From the NCBI RefSeq assembly GCF_945901735.1, contig NZ_CAMDLM010000026.1:1-56852 (forward strand): DNA of 56,852 bases, given 5' to 3'. This document shows positions 16,278 to 25,624 of this stretch, one piece after another. Under the pieces are notes generated by a model that worked only from the letters and a program-made list of their open reading frames with translations, searched no databases and was not told the DNA's origin. Position 1 is the stretch's first letter, and the number at the start of each line of letters is the position of its first letter. The DNA is from Limnohabitans sp. Rim8. GTDB lineage: Bacteria > Pseudomonadota > Gammaproteobacteria > Burkholderiales > Burkholderiaceae_C. Made by a program: the position numbers and the translations under genes.

Positions 16278-18098
16278 ATGAGCTACATCGCCCCCTTGAA
16301 GGACATGCTTTTCAACATCGAGCATCTGGCCTGCATCGACCAGATCGCACAGATTCCCGGCTTTGAAGACGCGGGTTTGGAAACCGCGCAAGCGGTGCTC
16401 GAGGAATGCGCCAAGCTCAACCAGGACGTGATCTCGCCCCTGAACTGGGAAGGCGACAAGAACCCGTCGTTCCACAACGGCAGCGGCGTGACCACCACGC
16501 CCGGCTTCAAAGAGGCTTACCAGCAGTACGCGGAAGGCGGTTGGCAAGGCCTGCAGCACCCGGCCGACTTTGGTGGCCAGGGCCTGCCCAAAACCATCGG
16601 CGCGGCCTGCGGTGAAATGCTCAACTCGGCCAACATGGCCTTTGCGCTGTGCCCCTTGCTCACCGACGGCGCGATCGAAGCTTTGCTGACCGCAGGTTCC
16701 GACGAGCTCAAAGCCACTTACCTGGAAAAGCTGGTCTCTGGCCAGTGGACCGGCACCATGAACCTGACCGAGCCTCAAGCCGGATCTGACCTGGCCGCCG
16801 TGCGCACCCGCGCCGAACCGCAGCCCGATGGCACGTTCAAAATTTTCGGCACCAAGATCTACATCACCTATGGTGAGCACGACATGGCCGAGAACATCGT
16901 GCACTTGGTGTTGGCCCGCGTGGTGGGCGCGCCCGAAGGCGTCAAAGGCATCAGCCTGTTTGTGGTGCCCAAGTTTCTTGTCAAGAGCGATGGCTCTTTG
17001 GGCGCGCGCAACGATGTGCATTGCGTGAGCATTGAGCACAAGTTGGGCATCAAGGCCAGCCCCACAGCGGTGCTGCAGTTTGGCGACGGAACGGCGGCGA
17101 GTATTGCAGACAGCACCGGACCCGGTGCTGTGGGCTTCCTGGTCGGCCAAGAAAACCGTGGCCTTGAATACATGTTCATCATGATGAATGCCGCCCGCTA
17201 CGCCGTGGGTGTGCAGGGCATCGCGATTGCCGAGCGCTCATATCAGCGTGCCGTGCAGTACGCCCGCGACCGCGTGCAAAGCCGCCCGGTGGACGGTAGC
17301 TTGCCTGCGGCTGGCCCGATCATTCACCACCCCGATGTGCGCCGCATGCTCATGACCATGCGCGCCTACACCGAAGGCTGCCGCGCCATGGCATCCACCG
17401 CGGCCGCCGCTTACGATGCATCGCACCACCATCCCGATGCAGAAGTCAGAAAGCAAAATCTGGCGTTTTACGAATTCATGGTGCCGCTGGTCAAGGGCTA
17501 CAGCACCGAGATGAGCCTGGAAGTCACCAGCTTGGGCGTGCAGGTGCACGGTGGCATGGGCTTCATTGAAGAAACGGGCGCTGCGCAGTACTACCGCGAC
17601 GCCAAGATTTTGACGATTTACGAAGGCACGACCGCCATCCAGGCCAACGACCTGGTGGGTCGCAAGACCGCGCGTGACGGCGGCCAAACCGCCAAAGCAT
17701 TGGCCGCGCAAGTGGCCCAGACCGAAAGCGAATTGGTCGCATCGGGCAACGCCGATGCACTGGCTGTGGCCCGTCGCCTCAAAGCCGCCCGCGAAGCCTT
17801 TGTGGACGTGGTCGAGTTTGTGGCGGGCAACACCAAGGCCCACCCCAACGACGTGTTTGCAGGCAGCGTGCCCTACCTCATGCTGGCGGGCAACCTGATG
17901 GCGGGCTGGCAAATGGGCCGCGCGCTGTTGGTGGCTTTGACGCCTCAAGCCCAGGCACAAGACGCCGCATTCATGGCCGCCAAAGTCACCACCGCGCGTT
18001 TTTACGCCGACCACATCCTGTCCAAAGCCCCCGGCATCCGCGACAGCATTGTGGAAGGCGCAGGCAGCGTGACGGCGATGGCGCTGGACGCGTTTTGA
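16278..18098 (+). CDS. Acyl-CoA dehydrogenase (large, DmdC-like type)
   Basis: 606 residues, longer than the ~380 of classical enzymes because of an extra C-terminal domain, as in DmdC (methylmercaptopropionyl-CoA dehydrogenase) and related FadE-type proteins. Key blocks are GTMNLTEPQAGSDLAAVRTR (FAD contact), LGIKASPTAVLQFGD, MNAARYAVGVQGIA and the catalytic-glutamate region ILTIYEGTTAIQANDL near residue 460. It would feed electrons to the EtfBA encoded just upstream. GGAGACTTCC before ATG 16278 supplies the ribosome-binding site. The acyl chain used cannot be deduced. Confidence 0.9.
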   Translation: MSYIAPLKDMLFNIEHLACIDQIAQIPGFEDAGLETAQAVLEECAKLNQDVISPLNWEGDKNPSFHNGSGVTTTPGFKEAYQQYAEGGWQGLQHPADFGGQGLPKTIGAACGEMLNSANMAFALCPLLTDGAIEALLTAGSDELKATYLEKLVSGQWTGTMNLTEPQAGSDLAAVRTRAEPQPDGTFKIFGTKIYITYGEHDMAENIVHLVLARVVGAPEGVKGISLFVVPKFLVKSDGSLGARNDVHCVSIEHKLGIKASPTAVLQFGDGTAASIADSTGPGAVGFLVGQENRGLEYMFIMMNAARYAVGVQGIAIAERSYQRAVQYARDRVQSRPVDGSLPAAGPIIHHPDVRRMLMTMRAYTEGCRAMASTAAAAYDASHHHPDAEVRKQNLAFYEFMVPLVKGYSTEMSLEVTSLGVQVHGGMGFIEETGAAQYYRDAKILTIYEGTTAIQANDLVGRKTARDGGQTAKALAAQVAQTESELVASGNADALAVARRLKAAREAFVDVVEFVAGNTKAHPNDVFAGSVPYLMLAGNLMAGWQMGRALLVALTPQAQAQDAAFMAAKVTTARFYADHILSKAPGIRDSIVEGAGSVTAMALDAF

Positions 18099-18140
18099 TC
18101 AGCCGCTGCACAGGGGGCATGGGGCGTGTGCCACGCCCAT

Positions 18141-18201
18141 CGCGGTCTGAGACCGCTCCTACAGGGTCATTTCACTTTTGTGGGAGCGGTCTCTGACCGC
18201 G
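18141..18201. repeat. REP-like inverted repeat
   Basis: Two 23-base arms, CGCGGTCTGAGACCGCTCCT... at 18141-18163 and its near complement at 18179-18201, differ at only two positions and are separated by 15 bases. Each arm also contains an internal GGTCTGAGACC palindrome. Such hairpins are typical of bacterial REP/BIME elements. It fills the gap between two co-directional genes. Confidence 0.8.
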
Positions 18202-18314
18202 AAAGCCCTATTCGGCGCTGACGCCGCATGACGCTCAGACATCTTGTCCCCGTGCCGACACCGTTGAATGCGTTTGTTCTTTCACAATAGACCGATATTT
18301 TTTCAGGAGACCTC

Positions 18315-19268
18315 ATGTCCAAGCTGCCCCCCGTACTGGCCAACCTGCCGTTCCCCGCCATCGCATCGCCCTTGTTCATCATCAGCAACCCCAAGTTGGT
18401 GATCGAGCAGTGCAAGGCCGGCATCGTTGGCTCCATGCCCGCTTTGAATGCCCGTCCTGCCGCGCAGCTCGAAGAGTGGCTGATCGAGATCACCGAAACC
18501 TTGGCCGCCTACAACGCCGCCAACCCCGACAAGCCCGCTGCCCCATTCGCCATCAACCAGATCGTGCACAAGAGCAACGACCGTCTGGAGCACGACATGG
18601 CCATGTGCGTCAAATACAAGGTGCCGATCATCATCACCTCGCTCGGCGCGCGCGAAGAAATCAACGAGGCCGCCCACAGCTACGGCGGTGTGGTGCTGCA
18701 CGACATCATCAACAACAAGCACGCGCACAAAGCGATTGAAAAGGGCGCTGACGGCCTGATCGCCGTGGCCGCCGGTGCAGGAGGCCATGCGGGTGTGAAA
18801 AGCCCGTTTGCCTTGATCCAGGAAATTCGCCAGTGGTTCGACGGTCCGGTGGCCTTGTCTGGATCTATTGCCACGGGCGACGCGATTTTGGCGGCGCAAG
18901 CCATGGGCGCGGATTTCGCCTACATCGGCTCGGCCTTCATCGCCACCACGGAAGCGCGTGCTACCGATGACTACAAACAAGCCATTGTGGACTGCAACTC
19001 GGATGACATCGTCTTGAGCAATTTGTTCACGGGCGTGCATGGCAACTACCTGGCGCCGTCGATCCGCGCAGCGGGCCTGGACCCCGAAAACCTGCCCGAG
19101 TCCGACCCCAGCAAGATGAACTTCGGTGGTGACGCCAAAAAAGCCTGGAAAGACATCTGGGGCTGCGGCCAAGGCATTGGTGCGATCCAGGCGGTGCAAA
19201 GCACAGCCGATTTGGTGGCCCAGCTCAAGGCGCAATACCAAGCGGCCCGCGACCGTTTGGCCCTGTGA
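18315..19268 (+). CDS. NAD(P)H-dependent flavin oxidoreductase / nitronate monooxygenase family
   Basis: 317 residues with a TIM-barrel FMN fold. Visible elements are the N-terminal FPAIASPLFIISNPKLVIE, the loop AAGAGGHAGVKSPFALI (phosphate and active-site His region of nitronate monooxygenases) and ALSGSIATGDAILAAQAMGADFAYIGS, the FMN phosphate-binding motif. The family oxidises alkyl nitronates or acts as an NAD(P)H:quinone or 2-enoyl-type reductase. CAGGAGACCTC lies directly before ATG 18315. Substrate uncertain. Confidence 0.88.
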   Translation: MSKLPPVLANLPFPAIASPLFIISNPKLVIEQCKAGIVGSMPALNARPAAQLEEWLIEITETLAAYNAANPDKPAAPFAINQIVHKSNDRLEHDMAMCVKYKVPIIITSLGAREEINEAAHSYGGVVLHDIINNKHAHKAIEKGADGLIAVAAGAGGHAGVKSPFALIQEIRQWFDGPVALSGSIATGDAILAAQAMGADFAYIGSAFIATTEARATDDYKQAIVDCNSDDIVLSNLFTGVHGNYLAPSIRAAGLDPENLPESDPSKMNFGGDAKKAWKDIWGCGQGIGAIQAVQSTADLVAQLKAQYQAARDRLAL

Positions 19269-19288
19269 TGGCGTCGGCCTGAGCCGCC

Positions 19289-20455
19289 TTGTCCAACACT
19301 TCACAGCGCCCTTCGGGGCGTTCTTTTTTGATCGATGCGTTCAAGGCCGCAGGTTGTTTGTTGATCGTGTTGCACCACTTGGCGTTTTACGGGCCCATGT
19401 CGGATGTGGTGGCCACGGCCTGGCCCGGTGTGGTGGATTGGCTTTATGACCATGGCCGACTGGCGGTGCAGTTCTTCTTGGTGTGTGCGGGTTTTCTCAC
19501 GGCAGGCAGTTTGGCGCGGTACGCGTCACTGACGCTGTCCGCGGCCCTGAAGCTGGCCTGGCAACGCTATTTGCGCCTGGCCATTCCCTTGTTGGCTGCA
19601 CTGAGCTTCACCGTGCTGGTCAGTGAATGGGTGAGGCCAGACTTTGCGCATGCCAGCTTGTCGGCAACGCCCGATTGGGGGCAGGCGTTGGCCCACATGG
19701 CGCTGCTGCAGCATGTGCTGAACTTGGAGGCCTTGTCGGCAGGCATTTGGTATGTGGCGATTGACTTGCAGTTGTACGCGATGACATTGCTCAGCCTGGT
19801 GGCGGTGAAAGCCTGGCCCCGTGCGCAGACAGCGAATTTTGTATCGGACGGGGCAGATGCCAGACGCTCGGTGATGTGGTTGGTGCTGGTCTGCGCCTCT
19901 TTGTGGTGGTGGAATCTGGACACCGATCTGGACGATTGGGGCGTGTATTTTTGGGGCTCTTATGGTCTGGGCTTGCTCGCTTGGGAGGCCCGTCGGTTCA
20001 CCGGATCAGGCGGTTCTGAAGGCCAGCTGCGCAGCTGGATGGTGGGTGCGTTGATGCTGCTCGTTGGCGGTGTGGCCTGGTGGCTGGAGCCGCGGTCGCG
20101 GATCGCGCTGGCGTGGGGCGTCGCGGCCCTGTTGATGGCGGTGCCTGAGGCCTGGCTGTGGGGCCGCGCGTTCGGGGCTTCTCGCTGGCGCTCGTCCCTG
20201 GAATGGCTCTCTGGCGTGTCCTATTCCGTGTTCCTCATCCACTTTGGCGTGAGCCTGGCTGTCAGTGCCGTGGTCACAGTGCATTGGCCTGATGCGCTGT
20301 GGTCCAATGCCTTGGGAATGCTGGCTTCATTGCTCCTATCGCTGTGGTGTGGCGGCTGGCTTTATCGGTGGGTGGAGCGGCCGCCACCGACGGTGTGGCG
20401 ATGGCTGAGTTGGGTGGCGGTGTTCATGGCGAGTGTGGGCGTGGCCATGGTTTGA
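19289..20455 (+). CDS. Acyltransferase 3 family membrane protein
   Basis: 388 residues with about ten membrane helices. The N-terminus (FLIDAFKAAGCLLIVLHHLAFYG) carries the family's conserved basic and His residues in the first helix, and VSYSVFLIHFGVSLAVS matches the late conserved block. This family O-acylates sugars, lipids or peptidoglycan at the cytoplasmic membrane. The start is taken as TTG 19289 because no ATG or GTG precedes the first helix in frame; its site is weak. The gap to the flavin oxidoreductase gene is 20 bases. Confidence 0.8.
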   Translation: MSNTSQRPSGRSFLIDAFKAAGCLLIVLHHLAFYGPMSDVVATAWPGVVDWLYDHGRLAVQFFLVCAGFLTAGSLARYASLTLSAALKLAWQRYLRLAIPLLAALSFTVLVSEWVRPDFAHASLSATPDWGQALAHMALLQHVLNLEALSAGIWYVAIDLQLYAMTLLSLVAVKAWPRAQTANFVSDGADARRSVMWLVLVCASLWWWNLDTDLDDWGVYFWGSYGLGLLAWEARRFTGSGGSEGQLRSWMVGALMLLVGGVAWWLEPRSRIALAWGVAALLMAVPEAWLWGRAFGASRWRSSLEWLSGVSYSVFLIHFGVSLAVSAVVTVHWPDALWSNALGMLASLLLSLWCGGWLYRWVERPPPTVWRWLSWVAVFMASVGVAMV

Positions 20456-20487
20456 GGCTCGAGCTGCAGAACTGTATGGTTTCTTCT

Positions 20488-20589
20488 GTAGGTCGGTGCC
20501 TTAAGGTCCGACGTGGTGGTGGTTCACCGCCCTTTGCAAATGTCATTGAGCGGTGCGAAGTCATGTCGGACCGTAAAGGCCCGACCTAC
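20488..20589. repeat. GTAGGTCGG-type REP-like inverted pair
   Basis: The element opens with GTAGGTCGGTGCCTTAAGG and closes with the complementary AAAGGCCCGACCTAC, separated by about 50 bases. It lies between the convergent acyltransferase and cphA genes. Related copies occur at 28490-28586, 28602-28698, 40091-40163 and 41473-41532. Confidence 0.8.
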
Positions 20590-20641
20590 CAGAGTTACTT
20601 TCGCTCGAACGGACAATGCCAACATCATGGTGTGAGGTCTT

Positions 20642-23218
20642 TTAACGGGCCTTGCTGTCGTTGACTTTTTCGGTGATGTAGGCCAAGGCCTCTTCCACCT
20701 GGTCGATCAAAATCAGGCACAGGTCGCCCGGGGACAAGCGCGACAAGGCGGTGTCGATGGCGTTGAACTCACCCTGGATATCTTGCACATGGGTTGTGCG
20801 CAACGCGCCTTGCAAGCCTTCGCGCAGCAAGCCGATCACTTCGCCGTCTTCGCGCCCGCGTTGGCAAGCGTCTTGGTACAGCAGCACCTCGTCAAAAGCT
20901 TTGCCCAAAATCTGAGTCTGGTCGCGGATGTCTTGGTCGCGCCGGTCGCCTGCACCGCTGATGACCACCACGCGCTTGTTGGCGGGCATGTTCTCCACCG
21001 CCTGCACCAAGGCCTGGATGGCGTCCGGGTTGTGTCCGTAATCGGCAATGAGCGTCACGCCCTGGTAGTCAAACAGGTTGAAGCGACCGGGTACGCCCTG
21101 GATGTCGCTGATGAATGTGGCCAGGCCTTGCGCCATCGCATCCCAGTGCACGTCGATCGCCCAAGCCGCGCCCACCGCGGCCAATACGTTTTCGGTCTGA
21201 AAACCGATTTGACCTTGGCGTGTGAGCGGCACTTGGCTGAGGGGGATGCGGCACATCTGCCTGCCTTTTTGGGCCACGATGGCGCCGTCTTCCACATAGA
21301 CCACGCGCTTGCCCTGGGCGCGGTGCGTGGCCAGCACGGGGTGGTTGGCGTCGAGCGCAAAAAAGGTCACATCGCCCGGGCAGTGCCGGGCCATGGCCAC
21401 CACGGCCGGGTCATTGGCGTTGAGCACGGCCATGCCTTTGGGGTCCACGTTGAGCACAATCACCCGCTTGAGCACCGACAGGTCTTCCAGGGTGGTGATG
21501 TAGTTCAGGCCCAGGTGGTCGCCTGCGCCCAGGTTGGTGACCACGGCCACTTGGCAACGGTCAAAGGCCAGGCCCTCGCGCAGCAGACCGCCTCGGGCGG
21601 TCTCGAACACGGCGGCGTCCACATCAGGGTGCATCAACACGTTGCGGGCGCTGCGCGGGCCGCTGCAGTCGCCTGAGTCGGTTTGGCGGCCATTGACGTA
21701 GACACCGTCGGTGTTGGTCATGCCCACGCGCAGGCCTTGGGCCTTGAGCAGGTGAGCCGCCAAGCGCACGGTGGTGGTTTTGCCGTTGGTGCCGGTCACG
21801 GCAATCACCGGGATGCGGCCGTTGTCGCCATCGGGGAACATGAGGTCAATGACGGCATTGCCCACATCCCTGCCTTTGCCAAACGAGGGGCTGATGTGCA
21901 TGCGCAGGCCCGGTGCGGCATTGAGCTCGACGATGCCACCGTTTTGGTCCTCGAGCGGGCGCGAGAGCGATTCGCAGACCACGTCCACGCCGCAGATGTC
22001 CACGCCCACCATTTGTGCCGCAGCGATCACGCGGGCTTTGACTTCGGGGTGCACCTCGTCGGTCACGTCAGTGGCGGTGCCGCCGGTGGAGAGGTTGGCG
22101 TTGTTGCGCAAAATCACGCGACGGCCCTTGGCGGGCACCGACTCGGGCTCCAGGTCTTGCGCATGCAGGCGGCCAATCGCGATGTCGTCAAAACGGATTT
22201 TGGTCAAAGAGGTGGCGTGGCCCACACCCCGGCGTGGGTCGGCATTGACCTGGTCGACCAATTGGCGCACGGTGTGCTTGCCATCGCCCACCACCAGCGG
22301 CGGCTCGCGCCTTGCGGCGGCCACCAGTTTGTCGCCCACCACCAGCAGGCGGTAATCGTGGCCAGGCAAAAACTTTTCCACCAGCACGGTGCCATACCGC
22401 ACCGCGGTGGCATAGGCATTGTCAAAAGCCTGTCGCGCGTTGATGTTGACCGAGACCCCTTTGCCCTGGTTGCCGTCTTGGGGTTTGACCACAACCGGCA
22501 GACCGATTTCATGAGCGATGGCCCAGGCTTCGTCCAGGCTCTTGGCCGGGCGTCCCATGGGCACGGGCACGCCTGCCGCGTGCAGCAGGCTTTTGGTCAG
22601 GTCCTTGTCCTGCGCAATCGATTCGGCAATGGCGCTGGTGGTGTCTGTTTCTGCGGCCTGAATGCGCCGCTGCTTGGCGCCCCAGCCAAACTGCACCATG
22701 CTGCCGTCGGTGAGGCGACGCATCGGGATGCCGCGTGCCATGGCGGCGTCCACGATGGACCCGGTCGAAGGCCCCAGGCGCACGTCTTCGTCGTGTTCGT
22801 GCAATTGCGCGATGGCGCCTTCCAGGTCGAAGCCGGCACCCGCGGCGGCGGCCTGACACAGTTGCTCGGCCAGGCTCAGAGCCAAACGCCCCACCACTTC
22901 TTCGGTGTATTGCACCACCACCTGAAAAACGCCGGGATCTTCGGTGGGCATGGTGCGGCTGAACGACACCGGGCAGCCTGCGTGCGCCTGCAGGCTCAGG
23001 GTGACTTTTTCCAATGCATGGGCCAGCGTGACGGCCTCGCCCGGGCGCTGCCCATCAAACGGCCCGACCGCGGGAAAGATGCGCCGCAGCTGCTGCTCGA
23101 CCGGGTGCTGCGCCGACAGGCCGCTGTCTTCTGAATTGCAGGTGACGATGGCTTCGATGGCGGTGTGTCGGCTCCACAGATTGGGGCCACGCAAAGCGCG
23201 AATACGAGAAACTTGCAT
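20642..23218 (-). CDS. cphA: Cyanophycin synthetase
   Basis: 858 residues. CphA polymerises aspartate and arginine into the storage polymer cyanophycin with ATP. The N-terminal domain begins MQVSRIRALRGPNLWSRHT. The central ATP-grasp domain shows VVVKPQDGNQGKGVSVN, GVDVVCES and IVELNAAPGLRMH and adds aspartate. The C-terminal Mur-ligase-like domain has an intact P-loop, TGTNGKTTTVRL, and adds arginine. ATG 23218 gives the standard start. It lies 44 bases downstream of the second synthetase gene on the same strand, so the pair is probably one operon. No cyanophycinase gene is in the window. Confidence 0.95.
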   Translation of the reverse strand: MQVSRIRALRGPNLWSRHTAIEAIVTCNSEDSGLSAQHPVEQQLRRIFPAVGPFDGQRPGEAVTLAHALEKVTLSLQAHAGCPVSFSRTMPTEDPGVFQVVVQYTEEVVGRLALSLAEQLCQAAAAGAGFDLEGAIAQLHEHDEDVRLGPSTGSIVDAAMARGIPMRRLTDGSMVQFGWGAKQRRIQAAETDTTSAIAESIAQDKDLTKSLLHAAGVPVPMGRPAKSLDEAWAIAHEIGLPVVVKPQDGNQGKGVSVNINARQAFDNAYATAVRYGTVLVEKFLPGHDYRLLVVGDKLVAAARREPPLVVGDGKHTVRQLVDQVNADPRRGVGHATSLTKIRFDDIAIGRLHAQDLEPESVPAKGRRVILRNNANLSTGGTATDVTDEVHPEVKARVIAAAQMVGVDICGVDVVCESLSRPLEDQNGGIVELNAAPGLRMHISPSFGKGRDVGNAVIDLMFPDGDNGRIPVIAVTGTNGKTTTVRLAAHLLKAQGLRVGMTNTDGVYVNGRQTDSGDCSGPRSARNVLMHPDVDAAVFETARGGLLREGLAFDRCQVAVVTNLGAGDHLGLNYITTLEDLSVLKRVIVLNVDPKGMAVLNANDPAVVAMARHCPGDVTFFALDANHPVLATHRAQGKRVVYVEDGAIVAQKGRQMCRIPLSQVPLTRQGQIGFQTENVLAAVGAAWAIDVHWDAMAQGLATFISDIQGVPGRFNLFDYQGVTLIADYGHNPDAIQALVQAVENMPANKRVVVISGAGDRRDQDIRDQTQILGKAFDEVLLYQDACQRGREDGEVIGLLREGLQGALRTTHVQDIQGEFNAIDTALSRLSPGDLCLILIDQVEEALAYITEKVNDSKAR

Positions 23219-23262
23219 GAAGGGTGTTTCCAGGGGGGAGGAGGGTGGCGAGAGGCGATGTT

Positions 23263-25449
23263 TCAAGCGGTGGGCAAGTTGCCATAACTCTTGATCCCGG
23301 CTCGGATCAGATCGGTGCCAATGTCCATAGCCCAGGCCGCGCAGGCGGCCACCAGCATGTCACTGGTGTTCAGGCTGCCCGTTTTCAAAAGCCGTGCCAC
23401 GGCGGGGCGCTGGGTCGACAACACCAGGTGCTCTTTGGGGCCCTGTGCCAGCACCAACTGGCCTTCGCGCCAAAACCCCACGCGTTGACCCGCGCTGCGG
23501 TGCGTTTGCAGGCGGGCATTGTGCTCATCGTCGGCATAGAGCAGCACACTGCCGTCGCAGTAATCGGCCAGTGCGGCCACTTCGGGGTCGGCGGCATTGA
23601 GCACCGCGGTGCCCTCGGGCAGCACCACATCGATTTGGGTGCGGATGTAGCTGGGCATTTTTTCATCGCCACCGGGGTACAGGTCTTCCAGGCCGGTGGC
23701 GCGGGGCATGCGGGTGACGATGCCAATCTGGCAACGGTCATAGGGCAGGCCTTGGGACAGCAGGTGGCGGGCATCGCTTTCAAACACGGCCGCTTGCACG
23801 CCCCGGTTGATCAGCAAACGCTGGGCTTGGGCCCAATCCATGCCGTCCTGGGTGGGCAGTTGGCGTTGGTTCAAGAACAAGCCGTTGGCGCACGACAGAC
23901 CGGTGTGCAGACCCAACAGATGCAGCAACCACGCCAGCAATTGCGCAGGTTGGGTGGTGTCGCCATCGCCCATCAAGCCCACGACCGGAATGCGGCCGTT
24001 GTCTTCGGGCTTGAAGAGGTGGTTGGCAATGGCCTGGCCCACCGGGCGGGGTTGACCCGTGGCGGGTTTGAGGTGCATGAGCAGGCCTGGGCCGGCATTG
24101 ACCTCGACCACCGCGCCGCCTTGCGGCCCCAGGGGCTTGGCGATGTCTTGCGCCACCAGGTCGACCCCCGCAATGTCCAGGCCCACCACACGCGCGGCCA
24201 GCACCGCTTGCGCGGCCACATCGGGGTGCACCAGGTCGGTCACGTCCATCGACATGTTGCCAGTGCGCATGATGAGCACGCTGCGACCCGCCTCGGGCAC
24301 GCTGCCTGCGCTCAAGCCCTGACGCTGGAGTTCCAGCACCGAGGTGGTGTGGTCTTCCAGGCGGATGGTGTCCAGGGGAAAGTCTTCTTCTTCGCCCCGG
24401 CGTGGGTCGGAGTTGATCTGCAGCTCAATGAGTTGTTGCACGGTGTGCTCGCCATCGCCCACCACGCTGGCGGTTTCGCCTTTGTTGACCGCCACCACTT
24501 GGTCGCCCACCACCAGCAGGCGGTGCTCTTCGCCCAAAATAAAACGCTCGACGATGACCTCGCTGCCTTCGGCCAGGGCAATGCCATAGGCCGCTTCGAT
24601 GTCTTCTTGGCGCGACAGCTCCAGCGAGACCCCCCGGGCATGGTTGCCGTCGGTGGGCTTGACGCAGACCGGCAGGCCAATGTCCTGGGCCGCTGCCCAG
24701 GCCGCTTGCGGGCTGTCGACGATCTGGCCTTCGGGCACGGGCACACTGCACATGCTCAGCAGCTGCTTGGTCAGGTCCTTGTCTTTGGAGATGCCTTCGG
24801 CAATGGCGCTGGTGCGGTCGGTCTCAGCGGTCCAGATGCGGCGCTGGCGCTGGCCATAGCCCAGCTGCACCAGGTTGCCATCGTTCAGGCGAATGCTTGG
24901 GATGCCCCGGTCGGCGGCTGCATCGACGATGCTGGCGGTACTCGGGCCGATGCACAGGCTGTCCACCATTTGGGTCAGTTGGGCGATGTGCGCGGCGACA
25001 TCAAAAGCCTGGTCTGAGATGGCGGCCAAAATCAAATCGCGTGCACTGAGCAGAGCCTGACGGCTCACGGCATCGTGGCGGGTGCGGATCACGACCTTGT
25101 AAACACCCCTGGGCCCGGCTTCGCGGGCTTTGCCAAAACCGGTTTGCATGCCGGCGCGGCTTTGCAGTTCCAGCGCCACATGCTCCAGGATGTGACCGGG
25201 CCAGGTGCCTTCTTCCAGCCGCTTCAAAAAGCCGCCACGTTCACCCACACTGCAGCGGTGCTCGACCAGGCCGGGCAGCCAGGCCGCCAGACGCTCGGCG
25301 AAGCCGGGCAGGGTGTTGGAGGGGCAGTCTTCCAGGTCGCCGATGTCGATCAGGGCTTCGATGACCGGGCGGTAAGTCCAGATGTTGGGGCCGCGCAGCG
25401 GGGTCATGCGCAGGAACTGAATGTGGTGGGGAGTGGGGCGTGCGCTCAT
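23263..25449 (-). CDS. cphA': Second cyanophycin synthetase (CphA'/CphA2-like), degenerate Mur-ligase domain
   Basis: 728 residues, about 130 shorter than the neighbouring CphA. The N-terminus (RMTPLRGPNIWTYRPVIE) and the ATP-grasp domain (VCVKPTDGNHARGVSLE, IAGVDLVAQ, VVEVNAGPGLLMH) are well kept. In the C-terminal domain the Mur-ligase P-loop reads GLMGDGDTTQ instead of GTNGKTTT, so the ATP-binding lysine is missing, and the far C-terminus is shortened. By analogy with CphA2 of cyanobacteria and CphA' of Cupriavidus, it may extend polymer from beta-Asp-Arg dipeptides or assist CphA; this is inference. It is the first gene of the leftward pair and faces the ABC transporter gene. Confidence 0.88.
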   Translation of the reverse strand: MSARPTPHHIQFLRMTPLRGPNIWTYRPVIEALIDIGDLEDCPSNTLPGFAERLAAWLPGLVEHRCSVGERGGFLKRLEEGTWPGHILEHVALELQSRAGMQTGFGKAREAGPRGVYKVVIRTRHDAVSRQALLSARDLILAAISDQAFDVAAHIAQLTQMVDSLCIGPSTASIVDAAADRGIPSIRLNDGNLVQLGYGQRQRRIWTAETDRTSAIAEGISKDKDLTKQLLSMCSVPVPEGQIVDSPQAAWAAAQDIGLPVCVKPTDGNHARGVSLELSRQEDIEAAYGIALAEGSEVIVERFILGEEHRLLVVGDQVVAVNKGETASVVGDGEHTVQQLIELQINSDPRRGEEEDFPLDTIRLEDHTTSVLELQRQGLSAGSVPEAGRSVLIMRTGNMSMDVTDLVHPDVAAQAVLAARVVGLDIAGVDLVAQDIAKPLGPQGGAVVEVNAGPGLLMHLKPATGQPRPVGQAIANHLFKPEDNGRIPVVGLMGDGDTTQPAQLLAWLLHLLGLHTGLSCANGLFLNQRQLPTQDGMDWAQAQRLLINRGVQAAVFESDARHLLSQGLPYDRCQIGIVTRMPRATGLEDLYPGGDEKMPSYIRTQIDVVLPEGTAVLNAADPEVAALADYCDGSVLLYADDEHNARLQTHRSAGQRVGFWREGQLVLAQGPKEHLVLSTQRPAVARLLKTGSLNTSDMLVAACAAWAMDIGTDLIRAGIKSYGNLPTA

Positions 25450-25624
25450 GCTTGGGGGGTGCAGCGATAGAATCGGCGCTCGATCGCGGGGATGTCCAGC
25501 GTTTGGGCGGAAAGCTCAAGGTTCAAAAGGGGCATGGCTTGGGCAGTGGTGTCAACCGGGTTCGATGTGTGTTTATTTTCGTCGCGCCACCGGGGCGCAA
25601 CGGGTTCTTTGGGGTTCAGCCTTC

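Noticed and set aside
15261..17150. Leftward open frame of about 629 codons across etfA and the acyl-CoA dehydrogenase gene
   Set aside because: Antisense shadow; no family resemblance, and both rightward genes are certain.
21683..25017. Two long rightward open frames opposite the cyanophycin synthetase genes
   Set aside because: His/Gly/Val-rich antisense translations of the conserved cphA genes with no start signals.
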